Assembly (NCBI GenBank): GCA_021828925.1 | Contig: JAJZCT010000251.1 | Location: forward strand, 1-5,714 | Reading direction: 5' to 3' | Length of the DNA stretch: 5,714 bases | Origin: Planctomycetota bacterium | GTDB taxonomy: Bacteria; Planctomycetota; Phycisphaerae; WQYP01 | Shown: in pieces, positions 1 through 5,435 of the stretch | How the letters are laid out: each line of letters starts with the position of its first letter | Numbering within the stretch: position 1 is the stretch's first letter | The notes under the pieces: model-generated | The model's database searches: none | What the model was told of the DNA's origin: nothing | The model's input: only the letters and a program-made list of their open reading frames with translations | Made by a program: the position numbers and the translations under genes

Positions 1-50
1 ATTAGAAAATAGAATTTTACCACAACGACACGAAGGCACAAAGACAGTAT

Positions 51-90
51 TATCAGCATGTTCAGCATTGATCAGTATTGGTCAGTAGAT
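51..90. repeat. Degenerate 10-bp-period tandem repeat, four units
   Basis: Four consecutive decamers starting at 51, 61, 71 and 81 share the core TCAG followed by YATTG or a close variant: TATCAGCATG, TTCAGCATTG, ATCAGTATTG, GTCAGTAGAT. Units diverge progressively to the right, as expected of an old, unselected tandem repeat. Confidence 0.6.
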
Positions 91-107
91 GCGGAATCTA
101 GAATTCA

Positions 108-131
108 GCATTTGGCATTTGGCATTTGGCA
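108..131. repeat. 7-bp tandem repeat, three copies
   Basis: The heptamer GCATTTG is repeated perfectly at 108-114, 115-121 and 122-128, followed by a partial fourth copy (GCA). It is a simple-sequence repeat in non-coding DNA. It follows the 10-bp repeat at 51-90 and shares its CAGCATT flavour, so both may derive from one decayed repeat family. Confidence 0.75.
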
Positions 132-513
132 ATTATGATCGCGAAATTATCCTGTATTACCTCCCCCACCTCTTTGTAATTTATAACCCTTTAATTCTTA
201 TTACTTGCCGTTATTCACAAGGAGGAAATGGAGGTAAACGGAGGGAAATTGGCAGGGGTATCATTGGTTTGATCGGGAATGCAGAATGTTGCCGTGAATT
301 GGGGTGAAGGGGCTGAGTTGAGAAACGCATGGCCAGTTCTATGAAGGTGGATGACTGAAATTCTTCGGTGTTATTATTAGGCTTTATAGATGCGGTAGGC
401 AAAATTCTATTTTCTAATCCAACAATCGCGCAATGACAACCAAATTTCAAGTATTATATATGGTATATTTATACTATTTCATCTGTAATTCACTACGACC
501 AATGGGCACTATT

Positions 514-3090
514 TTAAGCATTCAGAAAGATACGCCAATTTGACCCCGGATTGGATTCCTCCGGCAGCGAACCGATCAATCCACCTGGTCGAACAACCTT
601 AATCTTCGGAACATCATGGCTTGGATGCGCGCGTACGGCCGTGGGCAGGAAAGGTTCTTCCACCATTTCAGGCACGGTCGTTCCCTGGACCATCCGGGCA
701 CGGGACAAATCGGGGACTACGCACGACTTTCGCATAATATTGATGATCTCCTGGCTCAAACCAAGGTGTGGGAAGGCTTCCGCGTAACCCCATTGATCTT
801 GATCGAACTGATTGACCCTGACCATTTGGCCATGAGCGACGTCCTGACGATTAATCACGTGTTGGACCAGATAATTTGTGGTCGGCCAATCGCCTCCCAA
901 CAATAACGATTCGTCTCGGATGAGGATATTCCAAACATCGGGTCGGCAGGCGCGGACGAGACACGCTATCAGCACGCTGTCCGGATCGACAACGATCTTG
1001 TTGCCGAGAATCGGCTTGATGGCCAACCACTTGCGCCATGCGTCACCAAGGCCCCGGCGCAATGAGCGCGGCGTAAAAGAAAAACCGGCCGGCTCCGCGT
1101 TGGCAAGGCCGAACTCCGGCATAGGGCGTCCCATGGTGAAGGGTGCGGACGTAAGTTTTTCAATCAATGCGTTCCACACCAGTTGTCGGCCACCAGCATA
1201 CGTTTGCCCTGCATTTTGCTGCCCGTCCGCGTAGCACGCAACCAGGCCAAGACAACCTGCCCTGGGGTCCTGTTCTATCGACTGGAACATCCGCTCCCGC
1301 ACTCGCTCGAGCAACGGCTTCCACTGCTCGGGCGCCAGCGGCAGGATGACCAACTCCTCGCGGCAAAGGCGGCTCGTGTCAAAGCTGTCGAGAAGCCTCT
1401 TTGCTGCCGCCGTCGCTGCGCGGCGTTGTACTTCGATATCTTTAAGAATCTGTGACTTGACCGAATTTTCCGGCGGTTTGGACCCGGACTTGCCTTCATC
1501 GGCGGATGGCGTTGTGCGTGGCGGGGTTTGGTGCGCCTGGTCCGATTGCACCTGCGGTTCGCTGGCGGAACCGGCGACGGTTTCACGCTGTTGGCCCGGC
1601 GCCGCCAACTCCTCCAGCGCTTGCCCTATTTTCGCCGACCGCTCGCGTCGCTGCTCAGAGGGTTCCACCTTATTGAGTGCAGCGCGATGCAGTTCGGTCC
1701 AGTCGTTGCTTTTGACGCAAAGCGCATAACCAAAAGCAGGGAATTGACGAATAAAATCAATGCTGCCGGTGATAAGATTCACAAATAACTTTTTTTGGGA
1801 CGCATCCGCCAGTCGATCATCATCTTCAATGCAGATGATCACGCGCAGGTTATTGACCAAGAGTATTGCCGATAGCGCACCAAAAAGTTCCTCACTCGAT
1901 GTGCGCAATCCTAAGGCTTCGGAAAGCCAGTGGTAACGCCCCTCCCCGGCCATCGCACGGGCGAAGGCACCAGCCGCACCAGTAAATGGAAGAATATCTA
2001 TCCGGTCACGAACCACGCGTAAAACATCTTTTATCGCGGCTTGCATCGCTGCCTGGGCATTTTGATACTCCCAAAGAGACAGGTACACGAATCGCAGCTC
2101 GACTTCGCTTTTGGCTTCTGGTAATCTTCCCGTCAGCCTCAACAGGGATGATTTGCCCCCGCCACGTTGGCCGATCACGGCCAAGGTTCTGGCATTACCG
2201 TACTGGTGCGTGGGGCGGAGGCTCGCCAGAACACGCCGTGGTGATGGGGTGACGCGGAGCAAGTCGCGTTCGCCAGGCCGTAGCGGTTCGTCGTTCCCTT
2301 GGAGCCAGCGGACTATTTCGTCGCCGGTGGGCCCGCTTTGTGGCAGCATCGGGGAGTCGCTCACATTCGCGGCAACATCCGTGTTCTGCCCATTCGCGCA
2401 GCCCCGAGCTGTTGCACGAGATGCATCTGCGATTGGGACTGTCGCACCGGCGTCGTTCGCCTCGCGGCGGATACCTTGAAAGATTGCTTCCATAGCTTCC
2501 TGCTGCTGGCACCGCATGGCACCAGCTCGCGGAGACGCGTCATCTACCGGTAACGGCGTAAGCTCCCTACCCAGCCAGCCCACTACGCGCAGACGCTCGC
2601 CGTAGTGTGCCAGTAATCTGGGCAGCACGGCCTGCCATATCGCCGAGGCAACTCCACATGAAATCACCGATCCCCACAGCCAGGCCCAACCATGTGTAAA
2701 AACGGCGTCAGCCGGTTGGAGAATCGATATAAAAATTAAATCGACAGGGTGATGTGGTGACGGCCCAGATGACCACGGCCACTCCCAGAATATCAACACA
2801 GCAAGGACAGCCGAAAGCCAAGTCGGTGGGACACCGAACCGACTCCCCAAGAGCGAACCGCGTCCGAAACCGCCCCTCAGCAAAGCAAATACACCAGCAA
2901 TAATAACCGCGACCGCGACGACAAAGGGCACGACACCCCAAACGCCACCGGCCGCAACCAGCCGTTCCAAAACCGCTTCTGCAAGCACTAGCGTCAACGC
3001 GGCGGAGAATACCGCAGTCGCGGCCATAAGGAACCAGGCCCACCAGCCGATCTGGCCTAGCCAATGTCGCATAGCCTTCGGCCGCATCAT
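514..3090 (-). CDS. Membrane-anchored KAP-family-like P-loop NTPase
   Basis: An 858-aa protein. Four hydrophobic stretches lie near residues 15-40, 47-71, 88-105 and 133-157, predicting an N-terminal membrane anchor with the NTPase in the cytoplasm. The Walker A motif is GQRGGGKSS at residues 307-315. Walker B is VIICIEDDDRL at 417-427, matching the KAP pattern hhhIDDLDR with the first D as E and the L as D. A PRSLRR segment at 674-679 resembles the conserved KAP segment after the core, and a LIACLVRACRPDVW helix follows at 707-720. Residues about 475-560 form a polar, low-complexity linker. KAP NTPases include PifA, the F-plasmid T7-exclusion protein, so a defence or membrane-surveillance role is inferred, not shown. 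The start ATG shares ATGA with the stop of the upstream 141-aa gene. AAGGA lies about 10 bases upstream. A STAND-type or other AAA+ ATPase is the alternative. Confidence 0.85.
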   Translation of the reverse strand: MMRPKAMRHWLGQIGWWAWFLMAATAVFSAALTLVLAEAVLERLVAAGGVWGVVPFVVAVAVIIAGVFALLRGGFGRGSLLGSRFGVPPTWLSAVLAVLIFWEWPWSSGPSPHHPVDLIFISILQPADAVFTHGWAWLWGSVISCGVASAIWQAVLPRLLAHYGERLRVVGWLGRELTPLPVDDASPRAGAMRCQQQEAMEAIFQGIRREANDAGATVPIADASRATARGCANGQNTDVAANVSDSPMLPQSGPTGDEIVRWLQGNDEPLRPGERDLLRVTPSPRRVLASLRPTHQYGNARTLAVIGQRGGGKSSLLRLTGRLPEAKSEVELRFVYLSLWEYQNAQAAMQAAIKDVLRVVRDRIDILPFTGAAGAFARAMAGEGRYHWLSEALGLRTSSEELFGALSAILLVNNLRVIICIEDDDRLADASQKKLFVNLITGSIDFIRQFPAFGYALCVKSNDWTELHRAALNKVEPSEQRRERSAKIGQALEELAAPGQQRETVAGSASEPQVQSDQAHQTPPRTTPSADEGKSGSKPPENSVKSQILKDIEVQRRAATAAAKRLLDSFDTSRLCREELVILPLAPEQWKPLLERVRERMFQSIEQDPRAGCLGLVACYADGQQNAGQTYAGGRQLVWNALIEKLTSAPFTMGRPMPEFGLANAEPAGFSFTPRSLRRGLGDAWRKWLAIKPILGNKIVVDPDSVLIACLVRACRPDVWNILIRDESLLLGGDWPTTNYLVQHVINRQDVAHGQMVRVNQFDQDQWGYAEAFPHLGLSQEIINIMRKSCVVPDLSRARMVQGTTVPEMVEEPFLPTAVRAHPSHDVPKIKVVRPGGLIGSLPEESNPGSNWRIFLNA

Positions 3091-3512
3091 GTGCTAATCA
3101 TCCTTTCATCTTGACCGACGGTTTTCGCCCCCTTATCTAAATCGCCAGACCCGCGCGATAATAGCAACTTTACGCGACCCAATTCGTGCACTTCCGCCCC
3201 AGCCTGAACTAAGTGGGCGTTGCATTCGTCGGCGAGCGTAAGCAGCGGCTGGCCGCGGGCGAGGATGCTTTTTGCGGTTGATTCAGCTTTGCCGCCGGGG
3301 GCGGCGTGGGGAGTGAGAACGGCTTCGGCGAGGGCGGCGTCGACCCCACCGCCGGGAATAGTCGTTCGGAGGTTCGTGCGAACATCGGAATCCGAGATAC
3401 AATGCAATGCGGCGGTGACATACAAGGGAGCGTTCAGAAATGAGGTGAAAGTCTTATCATCGCTTTGGAGGCGGCGGATGTCCAAACTGTCAATCTGCCA
3501 TAGTGCTAACAT
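3087..3512 (-). CDS. Hypothetical 141-aa protein, translationally coupled to the KAP NTPase
   Basis: I do not recognise the family. The 141-aa product begins MLALWQIDSL, has a G/A/P-rich middle (residues about 52-75, with TIPGGGV) and a mostly helical-looking C-terminal half (LTLADECNAHLVQAG at 91-105). It has no signal peptide or clear membrane segment. I chose the ATG at 3512 over the in-frame ATG at 3575 because AGGAG (3522-3518) sits 5 bases ahead of it, while nothing like a Shine-Dalgarno precedes 3575; starting there would give 162 aa. Its stop overlaps the NTPase start (ATGA, 3090-3087), so equal dosage and a shared function with the NTPase are likely: a partner, sensor or adaptor. Its own start overlaps the stop of a 41-codon ORF. 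Confidence 0.75.
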   Translation of the reverse strand: MLALWQIDSLDIRRLQSDDKTFTSFLNAPLYVTAALHCISDSDVRTNLRTTIPGGGVDAALAEAVLTPHAAPGGKAESTAKSILARGQPLLTLADECNAHLVQAGAEVHELGRVKLLLSRGSGDLDKGAKTVGQDERMIST

Positions 3513-3518
3513 GTTAGC
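3505..3518. repeat. 14-bp perfect palindrome centred on a start codon
   Basis: GCTAACATGTTAGC equals its own reverse complement. It contains the ATG of the 141-aa gene and the TAG of the preceding small ORF. As DNA it could be a dimeric-protein site. As RNA it could fold into a 5-bp stem with a CATG loop next to the ribosome binding site. Chance cannot be excluded. Confidence 0.6.
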
Positions 3519-3631
3519 TCCTTTTTTTCCGGGTGCCCCTCGGGCGACCGTAGCGTGGTCCGTGTTATATGCCATTTTAAATTTGGGGAATTACAAAAAA
3601 CCTTATCGTGCGCGTGGTCCAGTTGCATCAT
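3506..3631 (-). CDS. Small ORF (41 aa) bridging methyltransferase relic and 141-aa gene
   Basis: The ORF starts at tandem ATG ATG codons (3631 and 3628) preceded by GAGGAG (3640-3635), 3 and 6 bases away, which is a strong initiation site. The translation (MMQLDHAHDKVFCNSPNLKW at the start) has two cysteines and is basic/polar, with no recognisable domain. Its start overlaps the methyltransferase relic's stop (ATGA) and its stop overlaps the 141-aa start by 7 bases (ATGTTAG). This chain of overlaps is the main reason to take it seriously. It could be a genuine small protein, a coupling leader whose translation opens the next start, or the leftover of a frameshifted longer gene. Confidence 0.4.
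   Translation of the reverse strand: MMQLDHAHDKVFCNSPNLKWHITRTTLRSPEGHPEKKELTC
3518..3522 (-). promoter_or_regulatory. Strong Shine-Dalgarno deciding the start of the 141-aa gene
   Basis: AGGAG follows a run of seven A on the minus strand and is 5 bases from the ATG at 3512. The site is inside the last codons of the 41-codon ORF. It abuts a 14-bp perfect palindrome (3505-3518) that is centred on the start codon. Confidence 0.75.
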
Positions 3632-3774
3632 TTTCTCCTCGGGCCTTTAGCTCCGCTGCTCTTGCGCGCTGCTGCCCCATCGAAAATCGCGATTTCCTCC
3701 GGGGTCAGGTTGTAGAGATTATAAACGAGTTGGGCGATTTCGTGTTTCGGTGCGGTGGTGATGAAACCAGGATG
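3628..3774 (-). pseudogene. C-terminal relic of an N6-adenine DNA methyltransferase / type IIG-like RM protein
   Basis: Forty-eight sense codons and a TGA remain. The core HEIAQLVYNLYNLTPEEIAI (relic residues 11-30) matches the conserved C-terminal signature of Eco57I-like and related N-6 DNA methylases, which typically read (I/L)VYxLYxLTxEEIxIVEG close to the C-terminus. It is followed by a basic tail ending GPRRK. The frame has an in-frame TGA immediately upstream (3777-3775) and no plausible start, so everything N-terminal, including the catalytic NPPY and SAM-binding motifs, is absent. The sequence upstream is unrelated and GC-rich, placing a deletion or insertion breakpoint near 3775. 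The stop overlaps the next ORF's start (ATGA), so this gene was once the promoter-proximal member of the operon. Confidence 0.75.
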
Positions 3775-3777
3775 TCA

Positions 3778-3836
3778 CGCGGAGGCGTCCCGGCGCAGCC
3801 GGGATAAGCTCCAGGAGGATAAGCCTCGCCTGCGGA
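3778..3836. repeat. GC-rich hairpin element at the operon breakpoint
   Basis: CCCGGC-GCA-GCCGGG (3789-3803) is a perfect 6-bp stem with a 3-base loop, extended by a T-A pair. GGATAAGC occurs twice (3802-3809 and 3817-3824). CTCC-A-GGAG (3809-3817) is a second small dyad, and AGGCG (3783-3787) pairs with CGCCT (3827-3831). This density of self-pairing in about 60 bases is typical of REP-like dispersed intergenic repeats. It directly abuts the truncated methyltransferase end. Confidence 0.5.
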
Positions 3837-3962
3837 CATGATGGGGACTGGTGTGCGGAACATGGAACGTCCTGGGGGCGGGAGGGAAATGGGGATCGCC
3901 TGGAAGTCGCACGCGCGATCCGGCCGCTAACTGAGGCCAACCTGCGGCACAGATTCCGAAAA

Positions 3963-4202
3963 TTGCTGAATAATGCCGATACACTTGGAAAAATGATTGG
4001 CGTAATTCGAAACGCAAAGCCCCCGTCCCCGCTTGCCGGCATGAGCGGACTTCTGCGGGATTTAGAATCGCTAAATGGCTTCTGCACTGCTTTTATCCAC
4101 GACGGTTCCTCTGAGAATCCTCCAGCCAGCCCCAGCGACGGAGAGCTAAAACGCTGGGCAGATTTCGCCCTGCGCTTTGTGCGCGGAGTTGGCAATGCGT
4201 GA
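3963..4202 (+). CDS. Hypothetical protein, 79 aa, possibly a 5'-truncated gene
   Basis: The first usable codon is a TTG at 3963 with no convincing ribosome binding site. The frame stays open back to 3765 without an ATG or GTG. Residues encoded upstream of 3963 (for example PLTEANLRHRFRK just before the TTG) look as protein-like as the rest, so this may be the C-terminal part of a longer gene that lost its start. The product reads as a real soluble helical protein, with segments GMSGLLRDLESLNGF and KRWADFALRFVRG. I do not recognise the family. The opposite strand is also open here, but its translation is Ser/Arg/Pro-rich and looks like a shadow. The stop overlaps a further small ORF at 4195. 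Confidence 0.4.
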   Translation: MLNNADTLGKMIGVIRNAKPPSPLAGMSGLLRDLESLNGFCTAFIHDGSSENPPASPSDGELKRWADFALRFVRGVGNA

Positions 4203-4320
4203 GACCACCATCAGCCACACGGCAATGCCGCATTCCGGGCGGCTGGAACTTGTGATACTTTCAGGCTTTCAGGCTGCTGACGCCGTACCTCCGGCGAGGT
4301 ATAATGCCGTGTTACTATAA
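4195..4320 (+). CDS. Marginal 41-aa ORF between the hypothetical gene and the TIGR04255 gene
   Basis: The ATG at 4195 has GGAG (4185-4188) 6 bases upstream and overlaps the previous ORF's stop by 8 bases. The translation begins MRETTISHTAMPHSGRLELV and ends at TAA 4318-4320. It runs straight through the predicted promoter of the next gene, which argues against strong selection on its protein sequence. It may be the degenerate 5' end of something longer, or chance. Confidence 0.2.
   Translation: MRETTISHTAMPHSGRLELVILSGFQAADAVPPARYNAVLL
4277..4305 (+). promoter_or_regulatory. Sigma70-type promoter for the TIGR04255 operon
   Basis: A perfect -10 box TATAAT (4300-4305) has a -35-like CTGACG (4277-4282; four of six match TTGACA) at the ideal 17-base spacing. 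Transcription would begin near 4312, giving a leader of about 50 bases before the ATG at 4364. The spacer contains a 16-base dyad that runs into the -10 box, suggesting a repressor site. Confidence 0.6.
4286..4301. promoter_or_regulatory. Dyad in the promoter spacer, candidate operator
   Basis: TACCTC (4286-4291) and GAGGTA (4296-4301) are exact inverted copies separated by CGGC. The right arm ends inside the -10 box. A dimeric repressor, possibly the antitoxin-like product of the second gene, could block RNA polymerase here. The sequence shows the symmetry only; binding is inferred. Confidence 0.4.
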
Positions 4321-4356
4321 CTAAGGATCATTCATAAATCACGCGGCAGACTTACG

Positions 4357-4407
4357 AATTCCCATGCGGCTTAAAAAAGATCCGCTGCTTGAGGCCGCAT
4401 GGGAATT
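4357..4407 (+). promoter_or_regulatory. Hairpin sequestering the TIGR04255 start codon
   Basis: AATTCCCATGCGGC (4357-4370) is the exact reverse complement of 4394-4407. The 14-bp perfect stem is extended inward by G-U and U-A pairs, leaving a loop of about 19 bases. The start codon (4364-4366) is in the middle of the 5' arm. No Shine-Dalgarno precedes the ATG and there is no alternative in-frame start upstream (TAA at 4322-4324). In mRNA this fold would block initiation unless opened. Confidence 0.6.
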
Positions 4408-5098
4408 GCGCTTTGCGGGCGATCCCGCCATCGGAGCGGCCTTGCTGGGGACATCGCTTGAGAAGTTGCGAGCCACAGGCCGAGCTGCGAGGTTGGAGTT
4501 ATTGCCTCTGGCATCGGTACCGGCTGCACTACGTAATACCCAGGAGCAGTTGCGGCACGGTGCCACACACGCCTTGCGAGGGGAAGGCTACACCATACTT
4601 ACCGGCGATGATGTCGTGGCGCTTAGTGTGGTGCGCCCCTATCCCGGCTGGAGCAACTTCAAGGCGCGGATTTTAGAACTCGCGGCGTGGATAAAAGACA
4701 CCGGGATTATCCCACAACCGCTGGGATTTTCCATCCGCTATATTGATTTTTTCCCCGGCCCAACGAAGGAAACGCTCAAGCTCCTGGCCATCAATATTCA
4801 GATCGGTGGCCTGGTGCCGGAATCCGGAGAGCTTCACCTGCAGTTACCCGCTTGCTCCCAGGGCTTCCAACGACTAATTCAGATTCTTAATCCGGCGCAG
4901 GTGGCGGCTGGTGAAGCACATGCATCCACGGGGTTGATCACCGATGTGCTGATCACCGATGATGCGGCCTCGCTGCCCGATCCATGGAAATGCTTTGAGG
5001 AGCGCTTGGATCAGGCGAAGGTAATTTGCCATCGTTTATTTTTCTCGCTTCTCAAACCGGATACAATACAATCTATGGATCCGGTTTACGAGGATTAG
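4364..5098 (+). CDS. TIGR04255 family protein
   Basis: A 244-aa soluble protein of the length usual for TIGR04255, a sporadically distributed family of unknown function. Supporting features are the N-terminal PLLEAAWELRF (residues 8-17, family style PIVEAVWELRF), the central RYIDFF (125-130), and the C-terminal CHRLFFSLLKPDTIQSMDPVY (222-242), which matches the family's ending in an H..FF..L..., M.P.Y pattern. Assignment is from memory of the family pattern. It leads a compact three-gene set: the next ATG begins 2 bases after its stop. It has its own promoter with a dyad, and its start codon is inside a stable hairpin, so both transcription and translation may be controlled. The patchy distribution and the toxin/antitoxin-like neighbours suggest an accessory defence or toxin-antitoxin context; no activity can be assigned. 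Confidence 0.8.
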   Translation: MRLKKDPLLEAAWELRFAGDPAIGAALLGTSLEKLRATGRAARLELLPLASVPAALRNTQEQLRHGATHALRGEGYTILTGDDVVALSVVRPYPGWSNFKARILELAAWIKDTGIIPQPLGFSIRYIDFFPGPTKETLKLLAINIQIGGLVPESGELHLQLPACSQGFQRLIQILNPAQVAAGEAHASTGLITDVLITDDAASLPDPWKCFEERLDQAKVICHRLFFSLLKPDTIQSMDPVYED

Positions 5099-5100
5099 CT

Positions 5101-5433
5101 ATGTCGCTTATGAATATTCCCACCAGCTATACACTCAGCGCCCTGTATTCGCAGGGGTATTCCGCAGGCCTTGAAGTGCAGTACACGCTGTCTCCGTTCC
5201 GCAGCACCCTCCGCCGGGATACCGGGGCGGAGGAGACCGGCGGTTCGGAAACTGCCGATCGAGCCACAAATCCGGATTGGAACTCGTCCGATGCGTGGGA
5301 TGGTCAGCCGCAATCAAATCTTGGCAGACGATTGAAAGCTATTCAACAACGGGCGGTGGATGCCGGCCTGAAACCGAGATCAAACGCGGAAATTCTGGAA
5401 GAACTACGCCAAGGTCGTGAACGGGGAGCGTGA
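5101..5433 (+). CDS. 110-aa protein with antitoxin-like C-terminus
   Basis: I chose the ATG at 5101 because GAGGA (5090-5094) sits 6 bases upstream and the start is 2 bases past the TIGR04255 stop. The frame is open further upstream but would overlap that gene by about 70 bases. Residues 1-35 are hydrophobic/aromatic (YTLSALYSQGYSAGLEVQY). Residues 36-73 are a polar, acidic, probably disordered linker. Residues 74-108 (LGRRLKAIQQRAVDAGLKPRSNAEILEEL onward) form a helical basic/acidic tail resembling small antitoxins paired with PIN toxins, which often read LRAIRxRAxAxGxxLxSWDEI.... The PIN-like ORF follows immediately. The N-terminus may instead be the partner of the TIGR04255 protein, making this a fused two-part adaptor. 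Confidence 0.7.
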   Translation: MSLMNIPTSYTLSALYSQGYSAGLEVQYTLSPFRSTLRRDTGAEETGGSETADRATNPDWNSSDAWDGQPQSNLGRRLKAIQQRAVDAGLKPRSNAEILEELRQGRERGA

Positions 5434-5435
5434 AT

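Larger units (their letters stand above)
1..418. mobile_element. Possible MITE-like block bounded by 18-bp perfect inverted repeats
   Basis: Bases 1-18 (ATTAGAAAATAGAATTTT) are the exact reverse complement of 401-418. Pairing breaks at the next inner base, so the match is 18 bp with no mismatch. The left arm starts at the window edge and may extend further out. The enclosed ~380 bp contains no transposase and no believable gene. Two near-terminal inverted repeats around a short non-coding block is the layout of a non-autonomous transposable element. No target-site duplication can be checked because the left flank is outside the window. The arms are A/T-rich, so an unrelated dispersed repeat is an alternative. 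Confidence 0.3.
1..513. other. AT-richer gene-free intergenic region with short repeats
   Basis: I see no credible gene in this stretch. The short open frames here have no good ribosome binding site, have low-complexity translations, and match no family I recognise. It contains a perfect 18-bp inverted-repeat pair (1-18 and 401-418), four imperfect 10-bp units (51-90), three 7-bp units (108-128), and an A/T-rich tract at about 450-485 just past the 3' end of the NTPase gene. No clear rho-independent terminator (stem plus T-run on the minus strand) is visible after that gene's stop codon. It reads as intergenic filler or decayed mobile DNA. Confidence 0.7.

Noticed and set aside
89..450. Short frames of 72 and 79 aa in the first 450 bases
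   Set aside because: They read through simple repeats, lack ribosome binding sites and overlap each other on opposite strands.
878..2553. Several 80-125 aa frames on both strands inside the NTPase gene
   Set aside because: They are alternative-frame shadows of the 858-aa gene, whose motifs (Walker A, Walker B, membrane helices) fix the real frame.
3513..3575. Upstream ATG at 3575 giving a 162-aa version of the 141-aa protein
   Set aside because: No Shine-Dalgarno precedes it, while AGGAG is 5 bases from the ATG at 3512. The extra residues overlap the small ORF in another frame.
3564..3592. Possible internal promoter on the minus strand (TATAAC at 3564-3569, TTGTAA upstream)
   Set aside because: The spacing between the two boxes is 21 bases, too long for a sigma70 promoter, and other spacings give no -35 match. 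It remains only a weak possibility for expression of the truncated operon.
3220..3807. 195-aa open frame on the plus strand
   Set aside because: It is antisense to the 141-aa gene and the methyltransferase relic, starts without a ribosome binding site, and its composition is typical of a shadow of GC-rich coding DNA.
3719..4195. 158-aa open frame on the minus strand
   Set aside because: The translation is Ser/Arg/Pro-rich with no domain. It opposes the more protein-like plus-strand frame at 3897-4202 and runs through the hairpin element.
4258..4273. Two tandem CTTTCAGG octamers
   Set aside because: Only two short copies, upstream of the promoter, with no dyad or spacing that suggests a function.
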